Origin: DASUPK01 sp963736305
GTDB taxonomy: Bacteria; Actinomycetota; Thermoleophilia; Solirubrobacterales; 70-9
Length of the DNA: 64,000 bases
Assembly (NCBI GenBank): GCA_963736305.1
Contig: CAVTOD010000005.1
Coordinates: 372,001 to 436,000, forward strand
Reading direction: 5' to 3'
This document shows positions 43,400 to 52,723 of this stretch, piece by piece (positions within the stretch are counted from its first letter, which is position 1; the number at the start of each line of letters is the position of its first letter). The position numbers and the translations under genes were made by a program. Below the pieces are notes generated by a model. It worked only from the letters and a program-made list of their open reading frames with translations. It ran no database searches and had not been told where the DNA came from.

Positions 43400-44946
43400 G
43401 AGATCAGCTCCTTTGCCCGCAGCGCCAGCCAGAGCTCGACGCGATCGTTCGCCCGGCTCAGGTCTCGTCCGGTGAGCTCCTCGATGCGCTTGATCCTGTA
43501 GCGGAGAGTGTGGCGGTGGCAGTAGCAGTCGCTCGCCGCGCGCTCCCAGTGCCCGTTGCGGTCGATGTAGGCCTCCAGCGAGCGGAGCAACTCGCCGGCG
43601 TAGCGCTCGTCGGAGTCCTCGATCGGCCCGAGGACGCTCTCGCAGTAGAGCCGGAGCGCCTCGCCGTCCTGGACCGAGAGCAGCAGGGTGAAGGCGCCGA
43701 GGTCGCGGTGAGACGCGACGTCCGGCGCGGCCCCGTTGGCGAAGCCGGTTGCCTCGAGGGCACAGCGGGCCTCGTGGAAGGAGTGGCGGACCCGCTCGGT
43801 CGGCAGCGACCGGCTGGTCGCGGCCCGCGTCGGCCCGTGGACGGCCTCGATTGCCTGGCGAGACTGGGTGGCGAGCTCGAAGGGATCCCCCTTGGCGCCG
43901 TCGACCACAGCGCAGAGGAGCTCGCGGCGCCCGGCCGGATGGGGCGCAACCAGGGCCGCCCGGTTCTCGCTCGCCAGATGCTCAGCCAGCGTCGACTCCG
44001 CCGCGGCGGCGTCACCGAGCTCGAAGGCGAGCACAACGGAGCGCTCGCCGATCCCGAAGGGAGCAAGGCGGTCGCGGATGTCGTCGGGTGCAAGCCGGCC
44101 GGAGAGCGTCGCCGCCAGGACCTCTCCAGAGAGCCTGCGCTCGGTCTCCCTGGCCACCCGGTCGCGCATCAGCTCCAGCGCGACGACGATGGCCGCCTGC
44201 TGTACGCAGAGGCGCTCGAAGTCTCCAAGCTCGCCGGAGCGCCGCACCACGACCAGCCAGGCCTCCGCAGCGCCCGCCCTGGGCGAGACCGGATGGGCGA
44301 GGGCCCGGCCTCGCAGGTCGGACTGGTTGGGCACGAAGGGTGCTGCGGCGGTGCCGCGCGGGATCACCTCGGAGCGGATGGCCTCCAGCAGATACTCGGG
44401 AAGCCGGCGCCCCCCACTCGCCAGGACCTCTCCGCGGGCATCGAGGACGACCGAGCTCCCGCCGATCGCGGCGGCGATCTCGCGCGCGACCTCGTCGAGC
44501 CCGCCGCCCTGCAGGACCAGCCGCTCGAGCCGCTCGTTTACCGCGATCCCGCGGGAGAGCACGTCGTACTGCTCGTTGACGAGGCGGCTGAACGCCGCCT
44601 CGGTGATGGCGATGAACGGCGTCTCGTAGGGGACCTCGAAGAGCGGAAAGCCCGCCTCCTCGGCCGCCGAGACGATTGCCTTCGGGATTTTGGCGTGGTC
44701 GAAGCCGGTGCCGAAGCCGAGGCCGGCGACGCCTGCGTCGGCGAGCAGCTTGATGAACTTGCGCTGGTGATCGGCGGTCTCCAGCCTGATCCCGGTGGTC
44801 AGGAGCAGCTCCCCACCGGAGAGCCATGGCGTCGGGTCGAGCAGTTCGGTGATGTGGACCCAGCGGATCTCGCCCTTGGCAGCGCCCGTCTCTCCGGCCG
44901 CGATCTTCAGGCCAAGCTCGGAGGTGAGGCTGTCGACCGTGAGCAT
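43396..44946 (-). CDS. PucR-family transcriptional regulator
   Basis: 516 aa. The N-terminal PucR ligand domain is MLTVDSLTSELGLKIAAGETG with WVHITELLDPTPWLSGGELLLTTGI. The middle is a GGDEF-like/CdaR region. The C-terminal helix-turn-helix is AYIDRNGHWERAASDCYCHRHTLRYRIKRIEELTGRDL. These regulators are usually activators that sense a nitrogen compound. Co-transcribed with the aminotransferase (1-bp overlap), it probably controls the divergent polyamine genes, perhaps via the 46430-46452 dyad. Confidence 0.88.
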   Translation of the reverse strand: MLTVDSLTSELGLKIAAGETGAAKGEIRWVHITELLDPTPWLSGGELLLTTGIRLETADHQRKFIKLLADAGVAGLGFGTGFDHAKIPKAIVSAAEEAGFPLFEVPYETPFIAITEAAFSRLVNEQYDVLSRGIAVNERLERLVLQGGGLDEVAREIAAAIGGSSVVLDARGEVLASGGRRLPEYLLEAIRSEVIPRGTAAAPFVPNQSDLRGRALAHPVSPRAGAAEAWLVVVRRSGELGDFERLCVQQAAIVVALELMRDRVARETERRLSGEVLAATLSGRLAPDDIRDRLAPFGIGERSVVLAFELGDAAAAESTLAEHLASENRAALVAPHPAGRRELLCAVVDGAKGDPFELATQSRQAIEAVHGPTRAATSRSLPTERVRHSFHEARCALEATGFANGAAPDVASHRDLGAFTLLLSVQDGEALRLYCESVLGPIEDSDERYAGELLRSLEAYIDRNGHWERAASDCYCHRHTLRYRIKRIEELTGRDLSRANDRVELWLALRAKELIS

Positions 44947-46373
44947 CAGCGTCCTACGCGACGTGAGGACTCCTCGAGGACGGGACGGAGCACGTCCACG
45001 ATCTCCTCGAACTGCTCGGTGTCCGCGATCAGCGGCGGGGCGAGCTGAACCACCGGGTCCCCGCGGTCATCGGCTCGGCAGATCAGCCCGCGCCGGTAGA
45101 GCTCGCGGGACAGGTAGCCCCGGAGCAGCTTCTCGGACTCCTCGTCCTCCAGGGACTCCTTGGAGTCCTGGTCCTTGACCAGCTCGATGGCGAAGAAGAA
45201 GCCGTCGCCGCGCACGTCCCCGACGATCGGGATGTCGTACAGCGACTCCAGCGCGGCCCTGAACTCGCCCTCCTTTGCCAGGACGTGGCCGCAGAGGTCC
45301 TCGCGCTCGAAGACGTCGAGGTTCGCCATCGCCGTGGCAGCCGCGACGGGATGTCCCGCAAAGGTGGAGCCGTGGGCGAACGACGCGGTGCCTTCGGCAT
45401 ACGGCTCGAACACCCGGTCGCTGACGATCATGCCGCCCATCGGCACGTATGCCGAGGTGAGGGCCTTGGCGACGGTGACGATGTCCGGCTGGTAGCCGTA
45501 GCGCTGGCAGCCGAAGTAGTGGCCGAGCCGGCCCCAGGCGCAGATCACCTCGTCGGAGACCAGCAGGACGTCGTAGCGGTCGCAGATCTCCCGCACCCGC
45601 TGGAAGTAGCCCTCCTGCGGCGGGATGCACCCGCCGGCGTTCTGCAGCGGTTCGAGGATCACCGCGGCGACCGTCTCCGGCCCCTCGAACAGGATCCGCT
45701 CCTCGATGGAATCCGCCGCCCAGAGCGGATCGCGGTCGGCGGGCCAGCGGTAGCTGTCCGTGTTCGGCACGTGGACGCCACCGGGGGCCAGCGGCTCGAA
45801 GTCGCTACGGAGACTCGTGATGCCGGTCGCGCTGAGAGCGCCAAGGGTGGTCCCGTGGTAGGCGATCTCGCGGGCTACGAACTTTGTCTTCTGGCCGTTG
45901 CCCCTCTTCCGATGATAGCTGCGCGTCAACTTCAGGGCCGACTCCACCGCCTCGGAGCCGCTGTTGGTGAAGAAGACCCGGTTCAGGTCGCCGGGCGCAA
46001 GCGACGCGATCCGGGTGGCGAGTTCGATCGCCCGGGGATGGGCGTAGCTCCAGACGGTGATGAAGTCGAGCTCGCGGACCTGGGCAGCCATTGCGTCGCC
46101 CAGCTCGGCACGGCCATGGCCCGAGTTGACGCAGAAGAGCGCCGAGAGGCCGTCCAGATAGCGGTTGCCATGGTCGTCCCAGACGTAGCACCCCTCGCCG
46201 CGGACGATGATCGGGACCTCGTGCTCCGGGCCGAACGAGCCCATCTGCGTGAAGTGCATCCAGAGATGGCGTTGTGCCTGCTCCTGAAGGGCATTTGCCT
46301 TAGTTTTGGCTATCTGCGTGGCGCTGCGTCGCTGCCATCCCTCTCCTCCAGTCTCTCTAGCCTCACCGTACAA
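44946..46373 (-). CDS. Class III aminotransferase, putrescine/omega-amino acid:pyruvate type
   Basis: 475 aa, PLP-dependent. Landmarks: YLDGLSALFCVNSGHGR, FFTNSGSEAVESALKLTRSYH, AYHGTTLGALSATG, LLVSDEVICAWGRLGHYFG (the Asp that holds PLP) and TVAKALTSAYVPMGG with the PLP lysine. Predicted to move the amino group of putrescine or another polyamine to pyruvate, giving alanine. This fits the adjacent alanine and aminobutyraldehyde dehydrogenases. The start is TTG at 46373; the next in-frame start, ATG 46261, would cut the conserved N-terminal helix. Confidence 0.85.
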   Translation of the reverse strand: MYGEARETGGEGWQRRSATQIAKTKANALQEQAQRHLWMHFTQMGSFGPEHEVPIIVRGEGCYVWDDHGNRYLDGLSALFCVNSGHGRAELGDAMAAQVRELDFITVWSYAHPRAIELATRIASLAPGDLNRVFFTNSGSEAVESALKLTRSYHRKRGNGQKTKFVAREIAYHGTTLGALSATGITSLRSDFEPLAPGGVHVPNTDSYRWPADRDPLWAADSIEERILFEGPETVAAVILEPLQNAGGCIPPQEGYFQRVREICDRYDVLLVSDEVICAWGRLGHYFGCQRYGYQPDIVTVAKALTSAYVPMGGMIVSDRVFEPYAEGTASFAHGSTFAGHPVAAATAMANLDVFEREDLCGHVLAKEGEFRAALESLYDIPIVGDVRGDGFFFAIELVKDQDSKESLEDEESEKLLRGYLSRELYRRGLICRADDRGDPVVQLAPPLIADTEQFEEIVDVLRPVLEESSRRVGR

Positions 46374-46429
46374 CGCTACCCCCAGGTGCGCGGCCCTACA
46401 AGCGGAATGATGTGAAATCAGCCTTGCCC

Positions 46430-46452
46430 GACTTGTACAAGCTGTACAAGTC
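46430..46452. promoter_or_regulatory. Perfect inverted repeat between divergent polyamine operons
   Basis: GACTTGTACA-agc-TGTACAAGTC has 10-bp perfect arms. It lies 57 bp upstream of the aminotransferase start and about 107 bp upstream of the permease start, so one factor could govern both directions. The left arm overlaps a second palindrome, CTTGTACAAG. The 185-bp region also has a short hairpin GGGG-CTTT-CGCCCC near 46467-46482. Confidence 0.65.
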
Positions 46453-46558
46453 AGGTATCCACTTTTGGGGCTTTCGCCCCTTGCGACGATTCGTCGAGGT
46501 TCTTAGGGTCAGGCGTCCAGCAAGGCCAATAAGCGGCCTGCACGGGGAAGGAGACAAC

Positions 46559-48106
46559 TTGGAGAGCGCGGCGATTCCGATTCCGGCAAGCGACCCGGAG
46601 GGCGCGGGCGCGGGTGACAAGGGTCTGAAGACCGGCGCCCTTGGCTATCTGTCCAACCTGGTCATCGGGGTTGCCTCGACCGCTCCGGGATACAGCCTCG
46701 CTGCAACGCTCGGGTTCGTAGTCGCGGTCGGGGGGATGGGGTTCCACGCGCCGGCGGTGATGCTCGTCGCCTTCATCCCGATGCTGCTGATCGCCGCCGC
46801 CTACTACTACATGAACAGGGCCGACCCGGACTGCGGCACCAGCTTCACCTGGGTGACGAGAGCGATGGGGCCGCGGCTCGGCTGGCTGACGGGCTGGGCG
46901 ATCGTCGTCACCGATGTCATCGTCATGGCGGCCCTCGCCTACATCGCGGGTGTCTACACGTTCCTGCTCTTCGGCCTCGATGCGGCCGCAACCAACCTTC
47001 TCGACGTCAGCATCGTCGCCGCGATCTGGATCATCGTGATGACCTGGATCTGCTGGGTCGGCATCGAGCTGTCGGCTCGCACCCAGTACTTCCTGCTCAC
47101 CGCCGAGATCGCGGCACTCGCTCTGTTCGCCGCGGTCGCGCTCGCCAAGGTCTACTTCGGCGACCCGGGCGGCTTCCATGTCCAGGCGGACTGGTTCAAC
47201 CCGTTCACGCTCCACGGCGGCACAACGGCGCTGGTGGACGGCGTCCTCCTGGGAGTGTTCATCTATTGGGGCTGGGACAGCGGCGTCTGCGTCAATGAGG
47301 AATCCAGGGACAGCGCCAACGGGCCAGGGCGAGCCGCAGTCATGAGCACGATCCTGCTCGTCTTGATCTACGTGGTGGTGGCCACAGCGGCCCAGGCCTA
47401 CGCCGGCACGACGTTCCTGAAGCACCACGGAGACGACGTGCTGAGCGCCCTCGGCGGGCCTGTCCTCGGGTCACCGCTCGACAAGGTCCTGATCATCGCC
47501 GTGCTCACCTCGGCCTCGGCATCGACGCAGACGACCATCCTGCCGACCGCCAGGACCACGCTGTCGATGGCCCGCTTCGGCTCGATCCCCAAGATCTTCG
47601 GGCGGATCCACCCGCGGTATCTGACGCCCGACGTCTCGACGCTCGTGATGGGGGCCGTGTCGCTGATCTGGACGCTGGTCATCATCAACGTCAGCCAGAA
47701 CGTGCTCAGCGACTCGATCACCGGGATCGGCTTCGGGATCGCCTTCTATTACGGCCTGACCGGCTTCGCCTGCGTCGTCTACTACCGCAAGGAGATCTTC
47801 AAGAGCCTGAAGAACTTCATCATGGTGGGGGTGGCGCCCTTCCTCGGAGGGGCGATGCTCACCTTCATCTTCATCAAGGCCTTCCTCGACTACAAGACCA
47901 CGAGCACCGACGTCAACTACTCGGGTGGCTTCCTGGGAGTGGGGACTCCGGTCGCGATCGGCGTAGGGGGGCTGCTCCTCGGCGTCGTTGTGCTGGTGTT
48001 CGCCAACATCGCCTACCCGAAGTTCTTCAAGCGCAAGTGGGAGACGGCCGATCCCGGAATTCTCGAGGGAACCACCAAGGGCGAAGCATCCGTGATGTCC
48101 GACTGA
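46559..48106 (+). CDS. APC-superfamily amino acid/polyamine permease
   Basis: About 515 aa. TTG at 46559 follows AAGGAG by 6 bp. About 12-14 helices. The first is GALGYLSNLVIGVASTAPGYSLAATLGFVVAV, with the APC helix-1 glycine/serine motif. Later come GTSFTWVTRAMGPRLGWLTGWAIVVTDVI and a TILPTARTTLSMARFGSIPKIFGRIHPRYLTPDVSTL loop, common in amino-acid/polyamine antiporters. First gene of the plus-strand operon. Imports amines or amino acids by ion coupling. An upstream in-frame ATG at 46412 would place coding sequence across the operator. Confidence 0.83.
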   Translation: MESAAIPIPASDPEGAGAGDKGLKTGALGYLSNLVIGVASTAPGYSLAATLGFVVAVGGMGFHAPAVMLVAFIPMLLIAAAYYYMNRADPDCGTSFTWVTRAMGPRLGWLTGWAIVVTDVIVMAALAYIAGVYTFLLFGLDAAATNLLDVSIVAAIWIIVMTWICWVGIELSARTQYFLLTAEIAALALFAAVALAKVYFGDPGGFHVQADWFNPFTLHGGTTALVDGVLLGVFIYWGWDSGVCVNEESRDSANGPGRAAVMSTILLVLIYVVVATAAQAYAGTTFLKHHGDDVLSALGGPVLGSPLDKVLIIAVLTSASASTQTTILPTARTTLSMARFGSIPKIFGRIHPRYLTPDVSTLVMGAVSLIWTLVIINVSQNVLSDSITGIGFGIAFYYGLTGFACVVYYRKEIFKSLKNFIMVGVAPFLGGAMLTFIFIKAFLDYKTTSTDVNYSGGFLGVGTPVAIGVGGLLLGVVVLVFANIAYPKFFKRKWETADPGILEGTTKGEASVMSD

Positions 48107-48119
48107 TGGGAGCAGACCG

Positions 48120-48533
48120 ATGAGCGACATAGTCATTGGATACGACGGGTCCGACTCCTCGAAGTCGGCCCTCAACCAGGCATTCGAGTTCGCGAAGGCC
48201 CTGGGGGACAGCCTGGTGGTCGTCTTCGCCGCCGCTCCGGGCGGCTACGGCGGCGGCGAGGTTCCCGAGCAGCGCAAGGCGGTCGAGGAGTTCGGCCAGA
48301 AGGTCACCCAGGAGGCCATTGACGCCGCGAAGGCGGCGAAGGTCAAGTGCAAGGTCGAGATGATCAACGAGCATCCCCACGAAGCCCTGATCACCGCCGC
48401 CGACAAGCACGACGCCCGCATGATCGTGGTGGGCAGCCACGGCGATCATCCCGTGGTCGGAGCCATCATCGGCGCGACGCCGTACAAGCTCGTCCAGTTG
48501 TCCGACCGTCCGGTGCTGGTAGTTCGCGCGTGA
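48120..48533 (+). CDS. Universal stress protein (UspA domain)
   Basis: 137 aa: SDIVIGYDGSDSSKSALNQAFEFAKALGDSLVVVFAA at the N-terminus and MIVVGSHGDHPVVGAIIGATPYKLVQLSDRPVLVVRA at the end, close to the GxxG-9x-G(S/T) nucleotide motif. Small soluble alpha/beta protein, often found next to transporters, where it may regulate them. 13 bp after the permease; its stop overlaps the potA GTG. Confidence 0.88.
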   Translation: MSDIVIGYDGSDSSKSALNQAFEFAKALGDSLVVVFAAAPGGYGGGEVPEQRKAVEEFGQKVTQEAIDAAKAAKVKCKVEMINEHPHEALITAADKHDARMIVVGSHGDHPVVGAIIGATPYKLVQLSDRPVLVVRA

Positions 48534-49675
48534 ACGCCGCGACGGGCACGGGGGGCGGCAACTGCGTCGTCCTCAGTTCCGTCACCAAGCGCTTCGGGGA
48601 GCTCACGGCGGTCGACGCGATCGACCTCGAGATCGAAGAGGGTGAGTTCTTCACCATGCTCGGTCCGAGCGGCTGCGGCAAGACGACGACGCTGCGGATG
48701 ATCGCCGGCTTCGAGGATGTGACCGACGGACAGCTCACGATCGACGACGCGGACATGCTCGGGATCCCGCCGCACAAACGGCCGACCAACACCGTCTTCC
48801 AGAGCTATGCCCTCTTCCCTCACCTGAGCGTCAGGGAGAACGTCGCCTTCGGCCTGAAGCGCAAGGGCACCGAGCGCGCCGAGATCGAGCGGAGGGTGCG
48901 CGAGGAGCTCGAGCGCGTGGGGCTCGCCGCGGAGGCGAACCGGCGCCCGTCACAGCTCTCGGGCGGAATGCAGCAGCGCGTCGCGCTCGCCCGCGCGCTG
49001 GTCAACCTTCCCCGCGTCCTGCTGCTCGACGAGCCGCTCGGCGCGCTCGACCTGAAGCTCCGCAAGGGCCTCCAGGTGGAGCTCAAGAAGATCCAGCGCG
49101 AGGTCGGGATCACCTTCGTCTACGTCACCCACGACCAGGAGGAGGCGCTGACGATGTCCGACCGGATCGCGGTGATGAATCGCGGCCGAATCGAGCAGAT
49201 CGGCGACCCCGAGCAGGTCTACGACAACCCGACGACGACCTTCGTCGCGGGCTTCATCGGCGTCTCCAATCTGATGCCCGGCGTGATCCGCAAGACGGGC
49301 GCGAAGGGCGAGGTCGAGCTGGACACCGGCGTGAAGGTGACCGCCGACGCCGAGGGGTTCACCGTCGGCGAACGCTGCCACGCCGTCGTGCGGCCCGAGA
49401 AGCTCGCCATCGGGGCGGAGGACCGGGGCGACCCGAGCGTCGAGGGGCTGGTCGAGAGCTCCCTCTACCTCGGCACGGCGACGCAGCTGATCGTGAAGCT
49501 GGCCGAGGACGTGCGGATGACGGTCCTCGTGCCGAACACTGACGAGGCCGAGCGCCAGCGCCTTCCCGCGGCCGGAGCGAACGTGAAGCTTTCATGGGCG
49601 TCCGAGCACATGCATGTGGTCAAGGAATCGGCGGGCAACGGGGCTCAGCCACCGGATGTGGCTGAAGCAGCGTGA
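48530..49675 (+). CDS. potA: Spermidine/putrescine-type ABC transporter ATPase (PotA-like), system 2
   Basis: 381 aa from GTG at 48530 (overlaps the UspA stop). Walker A GPSGCGKTTT, VFQSYALFPHLSV, LSGGMQQRVALARA, LLLDEPLGALD, YVTHDQEEALTMSDR. C-terminal TOBE domain (about 285-365) with VVRPEKLAIG. More complete than the system-1 ATPase. Next gene follows directly with a GTGA at 49672-49675, though a better start for it lies 27 bp on. Confidence 0.88.
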   Translation: MNAATGTGGGNCVVLSSVTKRFGELTAVDAIDLEIEEGEFFTMLGPSGCGKTTTLRMIAGFEDVTDGQLTIDDADMLGIPPHKRPTNTVFQSYALFPHLSVRENVAFGLKRKGTERAEIERRVREELERVGLAAEANRRPSQLSGGMQQRVALARALVNLPRVLLLDEPLGALDLKLRKGLQVELKKIQREVGITFVYVTHDQEEALTMSDRIAVMNRGRIEQIGDPEQVYDNPTTTFVAGFIGVSNLMPGVIRKTGAKGEVELDTGVKVTADAEGFTVGERCHAVVRPEKLAIGAEDRGDPSVEGLVESSLYLGTATQLIVKLAEDVRMTVLVPNTDEAERQRLPAAGANVKLSWASEHMHVVKESAGNGAQPPDVAEAA

Positions 49676-49698
49676 ACAAACCGGACAGGAGGGAACAA

Positions 49699-50850
49699 GT
49701 GACGAGCAAGAGGAGATTCCGCGGATTGGTCGCGGCGGGTGGGGCATTCGCAGTCGCGATCGTTCTCGCCGCATGCGGCGGCGGTAGCGGCATCGAGAAC
49801 AGCAGCAGCGGCCCGGCCAACGTGCAGACGGCAAAGTACACGCCGCCGCCCGCGGGCAACCTGACGGTCTCGAACTGGCCGCTCTACATCGACAAGAACA
49901 CCGTGTCGAACTTCGACAAGGCGACCGGCGTCCACACGACGTACATCGAGGACGTCAACGACAACCAGGAGTTCTTCGCCAAGTTGCAGCCGCTGCTGGC
50001 GAAGGGCCAGTCCGGCGGCCGCAGCATCATCGTCGTGACCGACTGGATGGCCAAGAAGATGCACGACCTCGGCTATGTCCAGAACCTGGACAAGGCCGGG
50101 ATCCCGAACGTCGAGGCCAACCTCAGGGACAACCTGCAGCACGTCAGCACCGATCCGAACCGCGACTTCTCCGTTCCTTGGCAGAGCGGGATGACGGGGC
50201 TGATCGTCAACACGAAGCTGGCGCCGAACGTGCACTCGATCAACGACCTGTTCGACCCGCAGTACAAGGGCAAGATCGAGATGCTCACCGAGCTGCGGGA
50301 CACGGTTCCCCTGGTGATGAAGGCGGACGGGATCGACCCGAACACCGCCAGCCAGCAGGACTGGCTAGACACGATCGACAAGCTCAAGTCGGCGGTCGCC
50401 TCGGGACAGATCCGGCGCTTCACGGGCAACGACTACACCCGCGACATGGCGAACGGCGACGTCGCGGCGATCATCGGCTGGTCGGGGGACGCGGTGCAGC
50501 TGCAGGCCGACAACCCGGACATCGAGTTCCGGATGCCCACCGAGGGCTGCATCCTGTGGTCCGACAACATGGAGATCCCGGTCGGGGCGCCGAATCCGAC
50601 GGCGGCCGAGGCGTTCATGAATTACGTCTACGACCCGAAGAACCAGGCGACGATCGCCGCGTATAACAGCTACGTCACCCCGGTCGACGGCGTCCAGGAG
50701 GTCTTCAAGACGACCAACCCGGATCTGGTGAACGATCCGCTGATCTTCCCGACGGATCAGTTCACCAGCAAGTGCTCCAACCAGCCCAACTTGACGGGCC
50801 AGGAGGAGCAGACCGTGACGAGGGCGTTCGAAGGAGTGCTCCAGGGCTGA
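49699..50850 (+). CDS. potD: Polyamine-type solute-binding lipoprotein (PotD-like), system 2
   Basis: About 383 aa. GTG at 49699 follows GGAGG. Lipobox in AVAIVLAACGGGSG. The mature protein has NLTVSNWPLYIDKNTVSNFDKATGVHTTYIEDVNDNQEFFAKL, as in PotD/PotF, then TDWMAKKMHDLGYVQNLDK and DVAAIIGWSGDAVQLQ near residue 260. Aromatic and acidic positions typical of the polyamine pocket appear to be kept (W, Y, D/E), but I cannot align them exactly. Intact, unlike its system-1 counterpart. Confidence 0.87.
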   Translation: MTSKRRFRGLVAAGGAFAVAIVLAACGGGSGIENSSSGPANVQTAKYTPPPAGNLTVSNWPLYIDKNTVSNFDKATGVHTTYIEDVNDNQEFFAKLQPLLAKGQSGGRSIIVVTDWMAKKMHDLGYVQNLDKAGIPNVEANLRDNLQHVSTDPNRDFSVPWQSGMTGLIVNTKLAPNVHSINDLFDPQYKGKIEMLTELRDTVPLVMKADGIDPNTASQQDWLDTIDKLKSAVASGQIRRFTGNDYTRDMANGDVAAIIGWSGDAVQLQADNPDIEFRMPTEGCILWSDNMEIPVGAPNPTAAEAFMNYVYDPKNQATIAAYNSYVTPVDGVQEVFKTTNPDLVNDPLIFPTDQFTSKCSNQPNLTGQEEQTVTRAFEGVLQG

Positions 50851-50855
50851 TGAGA

Positions 50856-50910
50856 GGGTGCTCCGCAGGCGAAGCCGAGGAGCAACCCGATTGATGGTGA
50901 AACGTCAATC
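50856..50910 (+). other. Two intercistronic hairpins between potD and potB, system 2
   Basis: GGGTGCTCC pairs with GGAGCAACCC (50856-50888, with a one-base bulge) and GATTGA pairs with TCAATC (50889-50910). Hairpins after a binding-protein gene often stabilise its mRNA and lower read-through to the permeases. No T-run. The 83-bp gap holds nothing else. Confidence 0.55.
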
Positions 50911-50933
50911 AGAAACGGCGGCGGAGACGACTG

Positions 50934-51824
50934 ATGCGTGACCAGCGCTTGGTCGCTCTCCGCCGCCGCGTCATCCCGTACTTCCTCCTCGGCCCGGGGA
51001 TCCTCTGGCTGATCCTGTTCTTCGTCGTGCCCATGTACTTCATGGGCCGGCTGTCGCTCGACACCGGGATCTTCCCCGCGTTCCGCTTCAACTGGCAGTT
51101 CTCGAACTACAGCGACGTCCTGAGCGCCTACGACACCCAGTTCTTCCGAGCCTTCGAGTACTCGGCGGCGGCCACGATCATCGGGCTGTTGATCGCCTAT
51201 CCACTCGCCTACGCGATCGCCTTCCGCGGCGGGCGGTGGAAGAACGCGATGTTGCTCGCCGTGATCGCCCCGTTCTTCACCAGCTACCTGATCAGGACGC
51301 TGGCCTGGGAGACGATCCTCTCCGACAACGGATTCGTCGTCCACACGATGCAGAACCTCGGGCTGATCTCCTCGGACGGCCGTCTCCTCGCCACCACCGG
51401 CGCCGTGATCGCGGGGCTGACCTACAACTTCCTCCCCTTCATGATCCTGCCGATCTACGCGAGCCTCGAGCGGCTCGACACGGGCCTCGTGGAGGCGGCG
51501 AAGGACCTCTACTCGTCCTCGCGGCAGGCCTTCCTCCGGGTGACTCTGCCGCTCTCGATGCCGGGGGTGGTGGCGGGCACGCTGCTCACCTTCATCCCGG
51601 CGACCGGCGACTACATCAACGCCCAGTTCCTCGGCGGGGCCAAGCAGTCGATGATCGGCAACGTCATCCAGTCCCTCTACCTGAAGCAGACGGACTATCC
51701 GGCGGCCGCGGCGATCTCCTTCACGCTGATGGCGGCGATGCTGGCAGTCGTCTTCATCTACATCCGCTTCGCGGGGTCGGAGGCGTTGATGGGCGAGGAG
51801 GTCGGGGGGGTGAAGGGCACCTGA
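50934..51824 (+). CDS. potB: ABC transporter permease (PotB-like), system 2
   Basis: 296 aa, six helices: YFLLGPGILWLILFFVVPMYFMG first, then IIGLLIAYPLAYAIAF, and the EAA loop VEAAKDLYSSSRQAFLRVTLPLSMPGVVAGTLLTFIPATGDYI. ATG at 50934. Its TGA overlaps the next ATG (TGATG), coupling the two permeases. Confidence 0.87.
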   Translation: MRDQRLVALRRRVIPYFLLGPGILWLILFFVVPMYFMGRLSLDTGIFPAFRFNWQFSNYSDVLSAYDTQFFRAFEYSAAATIIGLLIAYPLAYAIAFRGGRWKNAMLLAVIAPFFTSYLIRTLAWETILSDNGFVVHTMQNLGLISSDGRLLATTGAVIAGLTYNFLPFMILPIYASLERLDTGLVEAAKDLYSSSRQAFLRVTLPLSMPGVVAGTLLTFIPATGDYINAQFLGGAKQSMIGNVIQSLYLKQTDYPAAAAISFTLMAAMLAVVFIYIRFAGSEALMGEEVGGVKGT

Positions 51825-52693
51825 TGGAAGCGCACGCCGCCACGCTGCCACAGCGCCGCGAGTCCGTCGGCAGCCGCGCCTGGAAGTGGCTGAAGCGCAA
51901 CGGGATCGTGATCTACGGCGTCCTCGCGCTCGCCTACATGCTCATCCCGATCGTCCTGATCATCGTCTTCTCGTTCAACGATCCGGCCGGCAAGTTCAAC
52001 TTCACCTGGAACGGCTTCACGCTCACCCACTGGGCGCACCCGTTCGAGATCTCGGAGCTGACGGACGCGCTCCTCCTCAGCCTGCGCCTGGCCGTCCTCG
52101 CGACCGTGATCGCAACGGCGCTCGGCACGATGATCGCCCTGGCGCTGGTTCGCTACGACTTCTTCGGGCGCCGCGCGTCGAACTACCTGATCGTGGTGCC
52201 GACGGCCACGCCTGAGGTCGTCCTCGGCGCCTCGCTGCTCTCGATGTTCCTGATCTACGGGCTCGACCTGGGCTTCAGCACGCTGCTGATCGCCCACGTC
52301 ATGTTCTGCATCAGCTTCGTGGTGATCGTCGTCCGCTCGCGGCTGATCGGGTTCGACCGCAGCCTCGAGGAGGCGGCCCAGGACCTCGGCGCGGATCCGA
52401 TCACGACGTTCCGGAAGATCACCCTGCCGCTGATCTGGCCGGGGATCCTCGCCGGCGCGCTGCTCGCCTTCGCCCTCTCGATCGACGACTTCGTCGTCTC
52501 CAACTTCACCGCCGGCACCGAGGTGACGTTCCCCCTCTACATCTTCGGCGCGGCCCAGCGGGGGATCCCGGTTCAGGTCTACATCATCGCCACCATGCTG
52601 TTCGCAACTACTGTTCTCGCAATGATCTTCACCGTCTGGCAGCAGCGCCGTGCGGACCGCCTCGCCTCGGTTCGTCCTGAGCAGGAGGTTTGA
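51824..52693 (+). CDS. potC: ABC transporter permease (PotC-like), system 2
   Basis: 289 aa, six helices. VIYGVLALAYMLIPIVLIIVFSFND first, EAA loop LEEAAQDLGADPITTFRKITLPLIWPGILAGALLAFALSIDDFVVSNF. Last gene of the uptake operon. A SigB-type promoter motif for the next gene lies across its stop codon. Confidence 0.87.
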   Translation: MEAHAATLPQRRESVGSRAWKWLKRNGIVIYGVLALAYMLIPIVLIIVFSFNDPAGKFNFTWNGFTLTHWAHPFEISELTDALLLSLRLAVLATVIATALGTMIALALVRYDFFGRRASNYLIVVPTATPEVVLGASLLSMFLIYGLDLGFSTLLIAHVMFCISFVVIVVRSRLIGFDRSLEEAAQDLGADPITTFRKITLPLIWPGILAGALLAFALSIDDFVVSNFTAGTEVTFPLYIFGAAQRGIPVQVYIIATMLFATTVLAMIFTVWQQRRADRLASVRPEQEV

Positions 52694-52713
52694 GTTCCCC
52701 CCGATCAAGGTAG
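52688..52713 (+). promoter_or_regulatory. SigB/SigF-type promoter candidate for STAS/anti-sigma genes
   Basis: GTTT-N16-AGGTAG fits the general-stress consensus GTTT-N15-17-GGGTAT. It ends 10 bp before the GTG of the STAS gene, so the message would be nearly leaderless. Similar motifs lie before the sigma gene and its divergent neighbour. Confidence 0.45.
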
Positions 52714-52723
52714 TTTCGCCGGT

